Of a stretch of DNA of 64,000 nt, positions 1 through 11,474 are shown piece by piece. Numbering within the stretch: position 1 is the stretch's first letter; every line of letters begins with the position of its first letter. This stretch comes from Neocallimastix lanati (nom. inval.) (Eukaryota > Neocallimastigomycota > Neocallimastigomycetes > Neocallimastigales > Neocallimastigaceae): the NCBI GenBank assembly GCA_016946835.1, contig JACVTC010000140.1, positions 17,501 through 81,500 of the forward strand, read 5' to 3'. The notes beneath the pieces were generated by a model, which worked only from the letters and a program-made list of their open reading frames with translations, was not told the DNA's origin and made no database searches. The position numbers and the translations under genes were made by a program.

Positions 1-144
1 AAAAATAAAAATAATATTAATAAAATAATATTTAAATTAATTAATAAATAGTTGTAAATATAATTTATATTTAAATACAAAAAAAAAAAAAAAATATTGG
101 TTTATTTCTTTATTTTAATTAAAATATTAATTTAATTTAATTAC

Positions 145-645
145 CAAACCAGCAAGAACTACACCTAAACTCCACATATCTAATGAATAATCATATAATT
201 GATAATTGACTAATTGTTCTGGAGCCTTATAATATCTTGATGCAACTCTAACATTATTTTTAACTCCTACATGATAGAAATCAGCAAGACCCCAATCTAT
301 AAGCCAAACTTCTCTTGTATTCTTATCAATACATACATTATGTGGTTTAACATCACGATGCATTATACCTTTTGAATGGCAATACTGCAATGCTTTTAAT
401 AATTCAAAAATGAGTTTTTTAATTTGATGAATATCAAATGTTGGATATTCTTTCTTCCAATGATTATTATCAATATATGGGAAAACAAGTGTTGGATTAC
501 CTTCCTAATTATATTTTAATTAAATGTTATAATAAAAATTAAAATATATTAATTAGTATTATTATTCTATCTTTAATAAATAAATAAAAAAAAAAAATTA
601 TTTCCATATTCTTTGAATTATCATTCATTATTATTATTATTTTTA

Positions 646-715
<70 letters not shown>

Positions 716-1747
716 CATTTTATTATTATTATTTTCACTCTTTTAAACCATTCTTATATATATTATTATACACATATAAAAATAAATTAATAATTAAATA
801 ATTACCTCTTGATCCTTAATAACATCAATTAATGGAATAATATTTGGACCGCCCTTTAAATTCTTTAATATTAAAATTTCTCTTCTAATACGTTTAGTAC
901 GTTCTGGTTTAAAAACTTTCATAACTAATGGAAAATCATATTCCGGAGATTTACATTTATAAACGTTTGAAAATTTTCCTCTACCAACTTCTTCATCTAC
1001 AATATACTTGGAATTATCACTTTTATAATATATTTTGTTTTTATTTTTGTTTTTTTGATAGTATTTTTTTAATTTTTTCATTATAATTAGTATTTGAATT
1101 TATTTTGAATATGCATTACATAATATATGAAATTAATATTTATATAATTAAATTTTGATTTTTTTTTATTATAATATTTTAATAATAATAATAATGATAT
1201 ATATATATTTATTTATTTATATATTCAATTATTATTTTTCAAATTTAAATTTTTACCTAAATTGAAGGGTAGTATTTTCCCAATCCCAGTATTCCCTTGG
1301 CATTTTTTCATTGACATGAGCAAATACTCTTGACATATTTCTTGGTGGATTGATTTCTCCAGTTAAATAAGAATCTTGGGGTATTGCTGAAGTTGTAAAT
1401 ATTTTTTGAACAATATTTTTATATTCCGGGGATTCTCGATTAGGTCCTATATTTGAAGTAGCAGCCTTATTCTTATTACTACTACCTAAAAATCCTAATT
1501 TTGAAAATATAAAATACATTAAGCATATAAATTTAAAAATATAAAAGAAATATCCAAATGCAACACCAAATGTTGAACGACTCAAAGATCTTGGCTTTAA
1601 TGAAAAAATCCATATAATAGCTTTTTTACAAAAATGTAAAGATGCTATACTAAATGAATTTTTTTCATAACTTGCTTTTGGATGTGATTTATAATTATAC
1701 TCAGGTAGAGAGTATTTTTCTGAATAATTATATGGACTTGACGACAT
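145..1747 (-). CDS. CK2 alpha-like protein kinase with N-terminal membrane-segment extension (3' end outside window)
   Basis: Catalytic subunit of casein kinase 2, an acidophilic Ser/Thr kinase. I read three exons on the minus strand: 1257-1747, 806-1019 and 145-504 (355 codons, frame kept), with donors GTAAAA, GTAATT, GTAATT and acceptors AAAG and TAG. The last exon ends at a donor, so the remaining C-lobe lies beyond position 1. Seen: Gly loop GRGKF, the VMK lysine, basic cluster RIRREI, catalytic loop HRDVKPHN, the CK2-type DWG in place of DFG, and SRYYKAPE. Exon 1 ends with the CK2 N-terminal signature (PREYWDWE), which shows it belongs to this gene. Residues 1 to about 135 precede the normal CK2 start and include a hydrophobic stretch at about 60-82 after basic residues. 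The ATG at 1747 has an in-frame TAG just upstream. The activation segment is somewhat divergent, so this may be a paralogue rather than the main CK2 alpha. Confidence 0.85.
505..805 (-). repeat. CK2 alpha intron 2 with (ATT)n microsatellite
   Basis: Intron between exons 2 and 3 of the kinase. It holds a near-perfect (ATT)n run at about 642-713. The open frame across this run is an artefact of the triplet repeat (poly-Tyr) and is not a gene. Confidence 0.85.
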
Positions 1748-1891
1748 TAACTAATAAAAATAAACTTTTCTTTATGATTTTTATCTTTGAATATAACTTT
1801 ACTTAAATTTTAAAAATAAGATATAATTAAAAATAAGATATTTATTTTTTCTATATCTGTTTTTGTTTTTAATAAATTTTATATACTTTAA

Positions 1892-1958
<67 letters not shown>

Positions 1959-3010
1959 CTTAATTTATTTCTATTCTATGATATTTATTTATTATTATTT
2001 TATTAATTTTATTTTTTATTGATAACACTAAATATATATATTAATTATAAAGAGTGTTAATATAAAAAAGAATAAAGTTCATGTAATTAATTAATAATAT
2101 TACTTCTAAATATGACTTAAATTACACAATATATATATATTTATTTATTTTTGTTTTATATATATATATATTTTAATTTAAATGAACTTTTGTAAAAAAA
2201 TTCAATGCCTTATTTTTATAAAACAAAAAAGAAAAAGAAATTATTTGAAAAATATTTATATTCTTTGGATAAAAAAAAATCTTAATATTAATATCATTTG
2301 AATTTTTAATTTTTTTTAATAAAAATATAATTTTGTATAATTATTTTTAATAGATTTAATAATAAACTAAATATATTATTAATAATATATATTTATATAT
2401 TATTTAAATTAATTACATTAAATTAAATTATATTAAAGTATTTTACCCATTGGATTTAGATAAATACTTCAATAAATTCTTTACCTATTAAATTAAAATT
2501 ATTATAATTCTTATTTATAACTTCAAACATATAAAAAAATGTACATAAATAAAATTCTTTTTATATAATAATAAAAATATAATATATATTAGTAATTATT
2601 AATTTTATTATTACGATTTAATATATTTTATATTTATCTTATTTCTCAAATAAATATTATTTATTTAAATAACAAAAATATTAATTAAAAAAAAGTCGGA
2701 TATATTGATATATTATATAAATTAAAAAATAAAACATATCATTTTATTTATAATATGATAATCATAATAAATATATACACGTATTACATTATTAATACAT
2801 AATTTTAATGTATTTTTAAATACGTTTGAAATTTATAATTTTTTTTATTTAAATTCTTTGTTAATTACCAGACTTAAATTTATGAAAACTGATATTATTA
2901 TTTTAACATTAAAGTAAAATATTATAATATTACATTATAAATAATATTACTAAAGTCCTAACTTTTTTTTTTAAATTTTCAAATTTATTTATCTTTTTTT
3001 TTTTTTTTTT
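1748..3010. other. AT-rich intergenic stretch
   Basis: No coding signal on either strand. It contains an (ATT)n microsatellite at about 1,899-1,955 and a T-rich tract near 2,997-3,012. Presumed to include the promoter of the minus-strand kinase gene, but no defined element can be named. Confidence 0.6.
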
Positions 3011-3014
3011 ATTT

Positions 3015-3260
3015 CCGATGTATACCGCCCTATACCCCCCTCAAAACATGAGAATATTAAGGTAGTCACAACACTTTGGTGTGCTATTGCACAGGTGGTT
3101 TAATCTCTACTGGACAGCTTTACTATTTATTCAGCATTGGCGTTCTAACTATACATATTATTGCTGAGATTTTCTAGCACCATTTTTCTCGGAATGATTT
3201 TCGGTGCTTAACTCCCGAGGGGGATCGTGCATTTCGCAATGTAGCGTATAAAATTTTTTA
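3015..3260. repeat. G+C-enriched structured island 1
   Basis: A 230-bp block far richer in G+C than its surroundings. It holds several short perfect stems: GCACC...GGTGC near 3,177-3,207, CTCGG...CCGAG near 3,188-3,219, CAGCA...TGCTG near 3,132-3,165 and CACA...TGTG near 3,068. It ends with GCATTTCGCAATGTAGCG, the end motif of the foldback family in this window. The part GGACAGCTTTACTATTTA...TCAG resembles GGACAGTATCTAGTCTATA...TCAG in the island at 19.08 kb. It has no open frame. Best read as a non-autonomous element with a structured core. Confidence 0.5.
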
Positions 3261-3519
3261 AATAAAGCCATACATTTTTAAGATATTCTATACAATCATA
3301 AATAAATATATAAATAATTATTATTTTAAAAGAAATAATATATTTTTTCAATTAAATATTATTAAATAACTATTTCAAAAGAAATAATAATATATTCTAT
3401 TAAAAAGAATTATAAAAAATTATTTTATAATTGAATAGTAATAAATTATATATATAAAAAAAGAATATTTATTATTTATTTACTTATAATTTAATTATTA
3501 TTTATTTAATTATTAAAAA

Positions 3520-3690
3520 ACAAGCCACATACAAAATACGCCACATTGAGGAATGCACGATTAGGAAACGCACTAGATTCCTCCCGAGGCTAGAGTAGGG
3601 AGTGTTGCGTTTCAACATAATTTATGTTTGATCATTTATTCATGTATTGCAATGTGGCTTGTAAATATAAATGAATATGATAGGGTTAAA
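3520..3690. repeat. Foldback/MITE-like element with gtggctt / cgccac ends
   Basis: The left part carries AAGCCACAT and ATACGCCACATT; the right part ends GCAATGTGGCTTGTAAAT, so the two ends are inverted (AAGCCACAT versus ATGTGGCTT). The middle is G+C-richer and includes CCTCCCGAGG. The right part, from ATTTATGTTTGATCATTTA onward, is repeated at 3,937-4,005. Confidence 0.5.
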
Positions 3691-3796
3691 TATGTTAAAA
3701 TAAAAAAAAATAAATAATAAAATAAAATAAAAAATAAAAAAAAAAATAAATAATAAATTAAAATAAAAAAAAATAAAAATAAAAAATAAAATAAAA

Positions 3797-4005
3797 TTCT
3801 TAACAGAAAACTTATTTATTCTTTTATTTATTAATTTTTTAGTTTTTATTTTACTTATTTAATGCTAAAATACAATAAATAAAATATATGTTGAAAGTTG
3901 TGGCGTATTACATAATTTAAATGCATTGTGTAAATATTTATGTTTGATCATTTATTCATGTATTATAATGTGGCTTGTAAATTAAATGAATAGGATAGTG
4001 TTAAA
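3797..4005 (+). repeat. Left copy of a long direct repeat flanking the MULE relic
   Basis: About 165 bp starting ATTCTTAACAGAAAACTTA and running through GTGGCGTATTACATAATTT are repeated, with scattered differences, at 5,835-5,990 in the same orientation. The pair brackets the broken MULE at 4,178-5,605. MULEs usually have inverted, not direct, terminal repeats. Confidence 0.6.
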
Positions 4006-4009
4006 TTTA

Positions 4010-4041
<32 letters not shown>

Positions 4042-4177
4042 AATTTTAGTAAAAAAAAAATTAATAATAAAATAATATAAAAAATAAAAAGAATAAAGTA
4101 AAATATAAGATAAAAAAAATAGATTAAAACAAAAAAAATTAAAAAATAAAACTTTTAATTTAAAATATTTATAATAA

Positions 4178-5605
4178 ATGGATGATCAATTAGAAATAAG
4201 TGAAACTAATAAAGAAAAAAACCAAATCATTGAAAACATAAAATATAAATTTAATTTATGGTATATAACGAATAATTCAAAAGTATTCAAATGTACTTGA
4301 ATATAAAACATTTAAAAAATGTAAATCTTACATTATTCTAAATGATAATAATAAAGTAATAAAATATGAAAACAAAATATTCATCCAAGAAAAGAATATG
4401 ATGCATCTGTATCAATAATAAAGCATAAAATAAAAAATGAAATTGAAAAACCTCACTTGATATAAATCCAAAACATATATATAATGAAATATCTGAAGAA
4501 ATTGGATTGATATGCCCTGAATATAATTCAATTAAATTCCAAATATCAAGATATATAAAAAAAACAACTACCTCCTGATATATCAAAATTTAATGAAATT
4601 CCAGATGAATCTGAATATTATATAAACGAAAGAGATGAAAATTTTATGATATTCAAAAATTCTAATATTATAATTTTTCAATCATCATTCCCCATTCCAA
4701 ACAGAATTGTTTATTTAATACAACCAAAATATGTTTGTTGATGGTACATTTTATATTGCATCAATATTTGGTTATCAAGTGTTTATAGCAAGAGTATATG
4801 CTCCAGAAATAAATAGTTTTTACACTACATCACTATCTATATTAAATAATAAAGAACAAGAAACCTATGAATTATTATTCGAAGAATTAAAAAAGAATGC
4901 GAGTAAATATAATAAAAATATTATAGTTACACCAAAAAATTTTGCATTGTGATTTTGAAAAAGGAATATTCAATACTGCCATTAAAATATTTCCTAATAT
5001 TACTATTAAATATTGTGTATTGCATTATAAACGATCGTTAGATGTTAAAAAAAAATAATTTATGTTATAATGAAGTTGAAAATAATCATAAAATTTTTTT
5101 TTTTTTATAAAGCTATTACAAATTTTCCTTTTATAAATCCTGAATATATATTTGATATTTATAATTATATTAAAATTATTTGTCAAATATATAATTATTT
5201 CCATTTTTTAAAATTTTTTGGAATATTTTATAAGACATATTTATATAAATATGATATTCAATATTGGAATTATTATAACGATATAAACCACATAACAAAT
5301 AAAGCTTCAGAATCTTTTAACAATTACTTAAAAAAATGTTTTACAAAAAACCTTCTTTCTATGAATTGATTTATTATTTAAAAAAAAGAAGAATCTTTAT
5401 CTTACAATAATTACAAAAGGAAAATTGAAGGTGTTTGGAAAAAAAAAAAAAAAAAAAAGAAAAATATTAACAAAAACTGATGAAATCATTGATTTAATTA
5501 AAAAATACTAAAAAAAAGGAATCCGAATTAATTGATATAAAATGTGATAAAAATGATATCATTGATTTATGGTATAAATGTTTATTAGAATTAAGCAAGC
5601 TCTAA
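4178..5605 (+). pseudogene. Broken Mutator-like (FLYWCH + MULE) transposase
   Basis: Relic of the transposase family that is intact at 11,475-12,926. It starts MDDQLEISETNKEKNQII, like the other copies, and ends near ELSKL. All blocks of the family can be followed in order, but they are spread over different frames with several stops and frameshifts. They include the FLYWCH-type zinc finger remnant, the FVDGTF block (first catalytic Asp) near 4,730, HCDFEKG (second Asp) near 4,946, the CxxH region near 5,015 and the NKASESFNNYL block near 5,295. The zinc-finger part is already broken at 4,296 (TGA). It cannot encode an active enzyme. Direct repeats lie on both sides. Confidence 0.85.
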
Positions 5606-5639
5606 ATTTATAAATAATAATTAACTAGAATACATATAG

Positions 5640-5705
5640 TTTAAATTATATTAATATCAATATCAATATATTTTATTAATATCAATATCATTATTTAAAT
5701 TTTAT
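5640..5705 (+). repeat. MULE 3' subterminal repeat (two units)
   Basis: Two copies of TTAATATCAATATCA separated by AT-rich spacer, about 40 bp after the transposase stop. The same motif in the same orientation relative to the transposase lies after the MULE copy at 34.6 kb, where it is expanded to 7-8 units. Confidence 0.55.
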
Positions 5706-5834
5706 TAATTTTAATAATAAAATAAAAAATTTTATTTATTTTATTTAAATGAAATAAAATGGAAAGGTTTTATTATTAAAATATATAATAATTAAATATT
5801 ATAATAAAATAAAATGAAAATAAATAAGAATAAA

Positions 5835-6160
5835 ATAAAATTCTTATCAGAAAACTTATTTATTCGTTTATTAATTATTTTTTTAGTTTTTATTTTATTT
5901 TTTAATGCTAATAAACAATAAAAAAATATATGTTGAAAATAGTGGCGTATTACATATATTATACATATTGTACAAATATTTTATGTTGATTATACATAAT
6001 TATGTCGAAATGACATTCGCTAGAATAACCTATCCCGGTATATGACACGTGATATCACACTTGATAATAGGGGAGGGGGTGGTGCGTTTCGGAATGTGGC
6101 TTTAAATATTTTTACATAAATTTTCATTTCGGAATGTGGCTTATATTATTTTTTTTATAA
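5835..6160 (+). repeat. Right copy of the direct repeat, followed by a foldback/MITE element
   Basis: 5,835-5,990 matches 3,797-3,965 (see that entry). It is followed by a G+C-richer segment with TATGACACGTGATATCACA, GGGGAGGGGGTGGTGCG and two copies of CATTTCGGAATGTGGCTT or near variants at about 6,089 and 6,125. These are the recurring end motifs of the foldback family. Confidence 0.55.
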
Positions 6161-6594
6161 ATTTTTATTTATGAATATAATATTTAAATATTAAAATAAA
6201 ATGGCACATATAATTTCTTTGAAAAAATAATTATTAAAAATATTTAAAATGTGATATATTTCAAAAAAAATAATGATTTACATTCGCCATATTCTGAAAA
6301 TTTTTATTTATTTATTAATTTATTCATTTAATTATTTAATAATAATATTTAATAATATTTCTTTTTATACTATTTTCTAATTATAAAGTTTGTTTATTAT
6401 ATGGAAATATAATAATTTACATTAATTTAAAATACTGTAAAAATTATAATAAAATTCATGTTAATATATATGAATATGCTATATCATTTACTTTATTATA
6501 TAATTTATTTGTTGCTAAATTCAGTTTTTATATTAATTTCATATCAATATCTTATTTATTTTATTTTATCATATTATATATTATTATTTCACTG

Positions 6595-9500
6595 CATATT
6601 TATTTTATTTTATTTTATTTTATTTTATTTCGATTGATACTTGCAATTTATTATAATTCACATATTTATTTTATTTTATTAGTACTTGTATTTTTATTAT
6701 AATTCAAATATTTATTTTGTTTTATTTTATTTTTATTAATACTTGTATTTTTATTATAATTCAAATAATTTTTTTATTTTATTTTATTTTATTTTATTTT
6801 ATTTTATTTTATGTTATTTTATTTTATTTTATTCAATCTGTACTTTATATTTATATTTCTACTATTTATTTTATTTTATTTTATTTTATTTTATTTTATT
6901 TTATTTTATTTTATTTTATTTTATTTTATTCAATCTGTACTTCATATTTATATTTCAATATTTATTCATTTTATTTTATTTTATTTTATTTTATTTTATT
7001 TTATTTTATTTCATTTTATTTTATTTTATTTCATTTTATTTTATTTTATTTTATTTTATTTTATTTTATTTTATTTTATTTTATTTTATTTTATTTTATT
7101 TTATTTTATTTTATTTTATTTTATTTTATTTTATTTTATTTTATTTTATTTTATTTTATTTTATTTTATTTTATTTTATTTTATTTTATTTTATTTTATT
7201 TTATTTTATTTTATTTTATTTTATTTTATTTTATTTTATTTTATTTTATTCCATCTGTACTTTATATTCATATTCCTACTATTTATTTTATTTTATTTTA
7301 TTTTATTTTATTTTATTTTATTTTATTTTATTTTATTTTATTTTATTTTATTCCATCTGTACTTTATATTCATATTCCTACTATTTATTTTATTTTATTT
7401 TATTTTATTTTATTTTATTTTATTTTATTTTATTTTATTTTATTTTATTTTATTTTATTTTATTTTATTTTATTTTATTTTATTTTATTTTATTTTATTT
7501 TATTCCATCTGTACTTTATATTCATATTCCTACTATTTATTTTATTTTATTTTATTTTATTTTATTTTATTTTATTTTATTTTATTTTATTTTATTTTAT
7601 TTTATTTTATTTTATTTTATTTTATTCAATCTGTATTTCATATTTATATTTCAACTATTTATTTAATTTTATTCATTCTGTATTTCATATTTATATTTCA
7701 ACTATTTATTTTATTTTATTCAATCTGTACTTTATATTTATATTTCAACTATTAATTTTATTTTATTCATCCTGTACTTTATATTTATATTTCAACTATT
7801 TATTTTATTTTATTCATTCTGTACTTTATATTCATATTCCTACTATTTATTTTATTTTATTTTATTTTATTTTATTTTATTTTATTTTATTTTATTTTAT
7901 TTTATTTTATTTTATTTTATTTTATTTTATTCATTCTGTATTTCATATTTATATTTCAACTATTTATTTTATTTTATTCAATCTGTACTTTATATTTATA
8001 TTTCAACTATTAATTTTATTTTATTCATCCTGTACTTTATATTTATATTTCAACTATTTATTTTATTTTATTCATTCTGTACTTCATATTTATATTTCAA
8101 CTATTTATTTTATTTTATTCAATCTGTACTTTATATTTATATTTCAAATATTTATTTTATTTTATTCATTCTGTACTTCATATTTATATTTCAACTATTT
8201 ATATTATTTTTATTTTATTTTATTTTATTTTATTTTATTTTATTTTATTTTATTTTATTTTATTTTATTTTTATTAATACTTTATTCCTTTATATTCACT
8301 ATTTATTTTATTTTATTTTATTTTATTTTATTTTATTTTATTTTATTTTATTTTATTTTATTTTATTTTATTTTATTTTATTTTATTTTATTTTATTTTA
8401 TTTTATTTTATTTTATTTTATTTTATTTTATTTTATTTTATTTTATTTTATTCAATCTGTACTTCATATTTATATTTCAATATTTATTCATTTTATTTTA
8501 TTTTATTTTATTTTATTTTATTTTATTTTATTTTATTTTATTTTATTTTATTTTATTTTATTTTATTTTATTTTATTCAATCTGTATTTCATATTTATAT
8601 TTCAACTATTTATTTTATTTTATTCATTCTGTATTTCATATTTATATTTCAACTATTTATTTTATTTTATTCAATCTGTACTTTATATTTATATTTCAAC
8701 TATTAATTTTATTTTATTCATCCTGTACTTTATATTTATATTTCAACTATTTATTTTATTTTATTCATTCTGTACTTCATATTTATATTTCAACTATTTA
8801 TTTTATTCTATTCAATCTGTACTTTATATTTATATTTCAACTATTTATTTTATTTTATTCATTCTGTACTTCATATTTATATTTCAACTATTTATATTAT
8901 TTTTATTTTATTTTATTTTATTTTATTTTATTTTATTTTATTTTATTTTATTTTATTTTATTTTATTTTATTTTTATTAATACTTTATTCCTTTATATTA
9001 CTTCACTATTTATTTTATTTTATTTCTTTTATTTTCTTTTATTTTATTTTATTTTTATTAATACTTTATTCTTTAATATTACTTCACTATTTATTTTATT
9101 TTATTTCTTTTATTTTATTTTATTTTATTTTATTTTATTTTATTTTATTTTATTTTATTTCTTTTATTTTATTTTATTTTATTTTATTTTATTTTATTTT
9201 ATTTTATTTTATTTTATTTTATTTTATTTTATTTTATTTTATTTTATTTTATTTTATTTTATTTTATTTTATTTTATTTTATTTTATTTTATTTTATTTT
9301 ATTTTATTTTATTTTATTTTATTTTATTTTATTTTATTTTATTTTATTTTATTTTATTTTATTTTATTTTATTTTATTTTATTTTATTCAATCTGTACTT
9401 CATATTTATATTTCAATATTTATTCATTTTATTTTATTGTATTTTATTTTATTTTATTTTATTTTATTTTATTTCATTTTATTTTATTTCATTTCATTTT

Positions 9501-10626
9501 ATTTTATTTTATTTTATTTTATTTTATTTTATTTTATTTTATTTTATTCAATCTGTATTTCATATTTATATTTCAACTATTTATTTTATTTTATTCATTC
9601 TGTATTTCATATTTATATTTCAACTATTTATTTTATTTTATTCAATCTGTACTTTATATTTATATTTCAACTATTTATTTTATTTTATTCATTCTGTACT
9701 TCATATTTATATTTCAACTATTTATTTTATTTTATTCAATCTGTACTTTATATTTATATTTCAACTATTTATTTTATTTTATTCATTCTGTACTTCATAT
9801 TTATATTTCAACTATTTATATTATTTTTATTTTATTTTATTTTATTTTATTTTATTTTATTTTATTTTATTTTATTTTATTTTATTTTATTCAATCTGTA
9901 CTTCATATTTTTATTTCAACTATTTATTTTATTTTATTTTATTCAATCTGTACTTCATATTTATATTTCAACTATTTATTTTATTTTATTCATTCTGTAT
10001 TTCATATTTTTATTTCAACTATTTATTTTATTTTATTCAATCTGTACTTTATATTTATATTTCAACTATTTATTTTATTTTATTTTATTCAATCTGTACT
10101 TCATATTTATATTTCAACTATTTATTTTATTTTATTCATCCTGTACTTCATATTTATATTTCAACTATTTATTTTATTTTATTCATCCTGTACTTTATAT
10201 TTATATTTCAACTATTTATTTTATTTTATTCATTCTGTACTTCATATTTATATTTCAACTATTTATTTTATTTTATTCAATCTGTACTTTATATTTATAT
10301 TTCAACTATTTGTTTTATTTTATTCATTCTGTACTTCATATTTTTATTTCAACTATTTATTTTATTTTATTTTATTCAATCTGTACTTCATATTTATATT
10401 TCAACTATTTATTTTATTTTATTCATTCTGTATTTCATATTTATATTTCAACTATTTATTTTATTTTATTCAATCTGTACTTTATATTTATATTTCAACT
10501 ATTAATTTTATTTTATTCAATCTGTACTTCATATTTATATTTCAACTATTTATTTTATTTTATTCAATTTGTACTTTATATTTATATTTCAACTATTTAT
10601 TTTATTTTATTTTATTTTATATACTT
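6595..10626 (+). repeat. 4-kb TTTTA satellite with embedded 47-bp higher-order unit
   Basis: Long perfect runs of the pentamer TTTTA, interrupted by many copies of a unit of about 47 bp beginning CAATCTGTACTTCATATTTA (variants CATT/CATC at the start, TTTAT for TTCAT) and continuing with a TATTTCAACTATTTA-type tail and a few pentamers. From about 9,540 the units dominate. Degenerate starter units (TACTTGTATTTTTATTATAA) sit at 6,640-6,770. Because five is prime to three and TTTTA lacks stops in every frame, very long open frames (poly-FILFY, over 1,200 codons) run through the array. They are not genes. Confidence 0.95.
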
Positions 10627-11474
10627 ATACTTCTATATTATTACATTCTGTATTTTTTTCATTTTATTTTTAAATATTCTTTTTAAAATTCTTATTTCCT
10701 TTTTAATATTTTTTTATCTAATATTTTAAATAAATTTTATATAATACGAAAATCTTTTTTACTCAGGAGCATTATATTTAACTTGATAAGGAAAGATTAT
10801 TTGAAAATTTAATTATAAATATTAAATTAAAACTTTTTTTTAGTAATAGTAATAATAACAATAACATTTTTAAACATAAATTTCTATTAAATAATAAATA
10901 AATTATTTTAGATATTTATATTATACAAATCTAATAAACTAACAAAAAGAGCATTACTATTTTTACAAATAGTAAAGTTTTTTTTAGAAAACCTGATAGA
11001 AATAATTTAAAATATTAATTATTTTCTTTTATAAGTATTATAATACTTAAATATCATTATATATATTTAAAATGTATATTTGAATATTTATTAAAAATAT
11101 GAAATATACATTAAATATATTTTTAAAAAATATATTAATTTAATAATTGGTTTATTTTATAAAAATTATTTATTTATTTATTAATTTACTACAATATAAA
11201 ATAAAAATAATGCGAAATGCAATACATTCATATTTTTAATATTTTATAATACTAATATATAATAATAAAGACATCTTTTAATTTTATTTAATAATCTTTA
11301 ATTAAGTAAAAAATATTTAAAATAAATTTATAAAAAAAATTTTTTTTTAATATTTTTAAGCTAACCCTATCAATAAATATTAAATAAATTTCAATATTGA
11401 ATTTCTTATTAAATAAAAAATTTAATTTTCAATTAATTGTAATTATGATTTTGAAAGGATTTTAATAATTATTT
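10627..11474. other. AT-rich stretch between satellite and MULE
   Basis: No coding signal. It would include the 3' flank of the minus-strand MULE; no convincing terminal inverted repeat was found by eye. Confidence 0.5.

Noticed and set aside
613-801. Poly-Tyr open frame
   Set aside because: (ATT)n microsatellite inside the CK2 alpha intron.
3185-3235. 5S rRNA gene on the minus strand (CGGGAGTTAAGC resembles a 5S box)
   Set aside because: The downstream 5S internal control elements and the closing helix are missing; the match is limited to about 12 bases.
4338-4586. Minus-strand frame over the 4.2-kb MULE relic, and the plus-strand frame at 14,794-15,048
   Set aside because: Antisense shadows of MULE pseudogenes.
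6717-10729. Very long plus-strand open frames (up to 1,262 codons, Phe/Ile/Leu/Tyr only) and similar ones on the minus strand at 32.0-33.5 kb
   Set aside because: They are translations of TTTTA pentamer arrays, which have no stop codon in any frame; composition and overlap of several frames show they are not genes.
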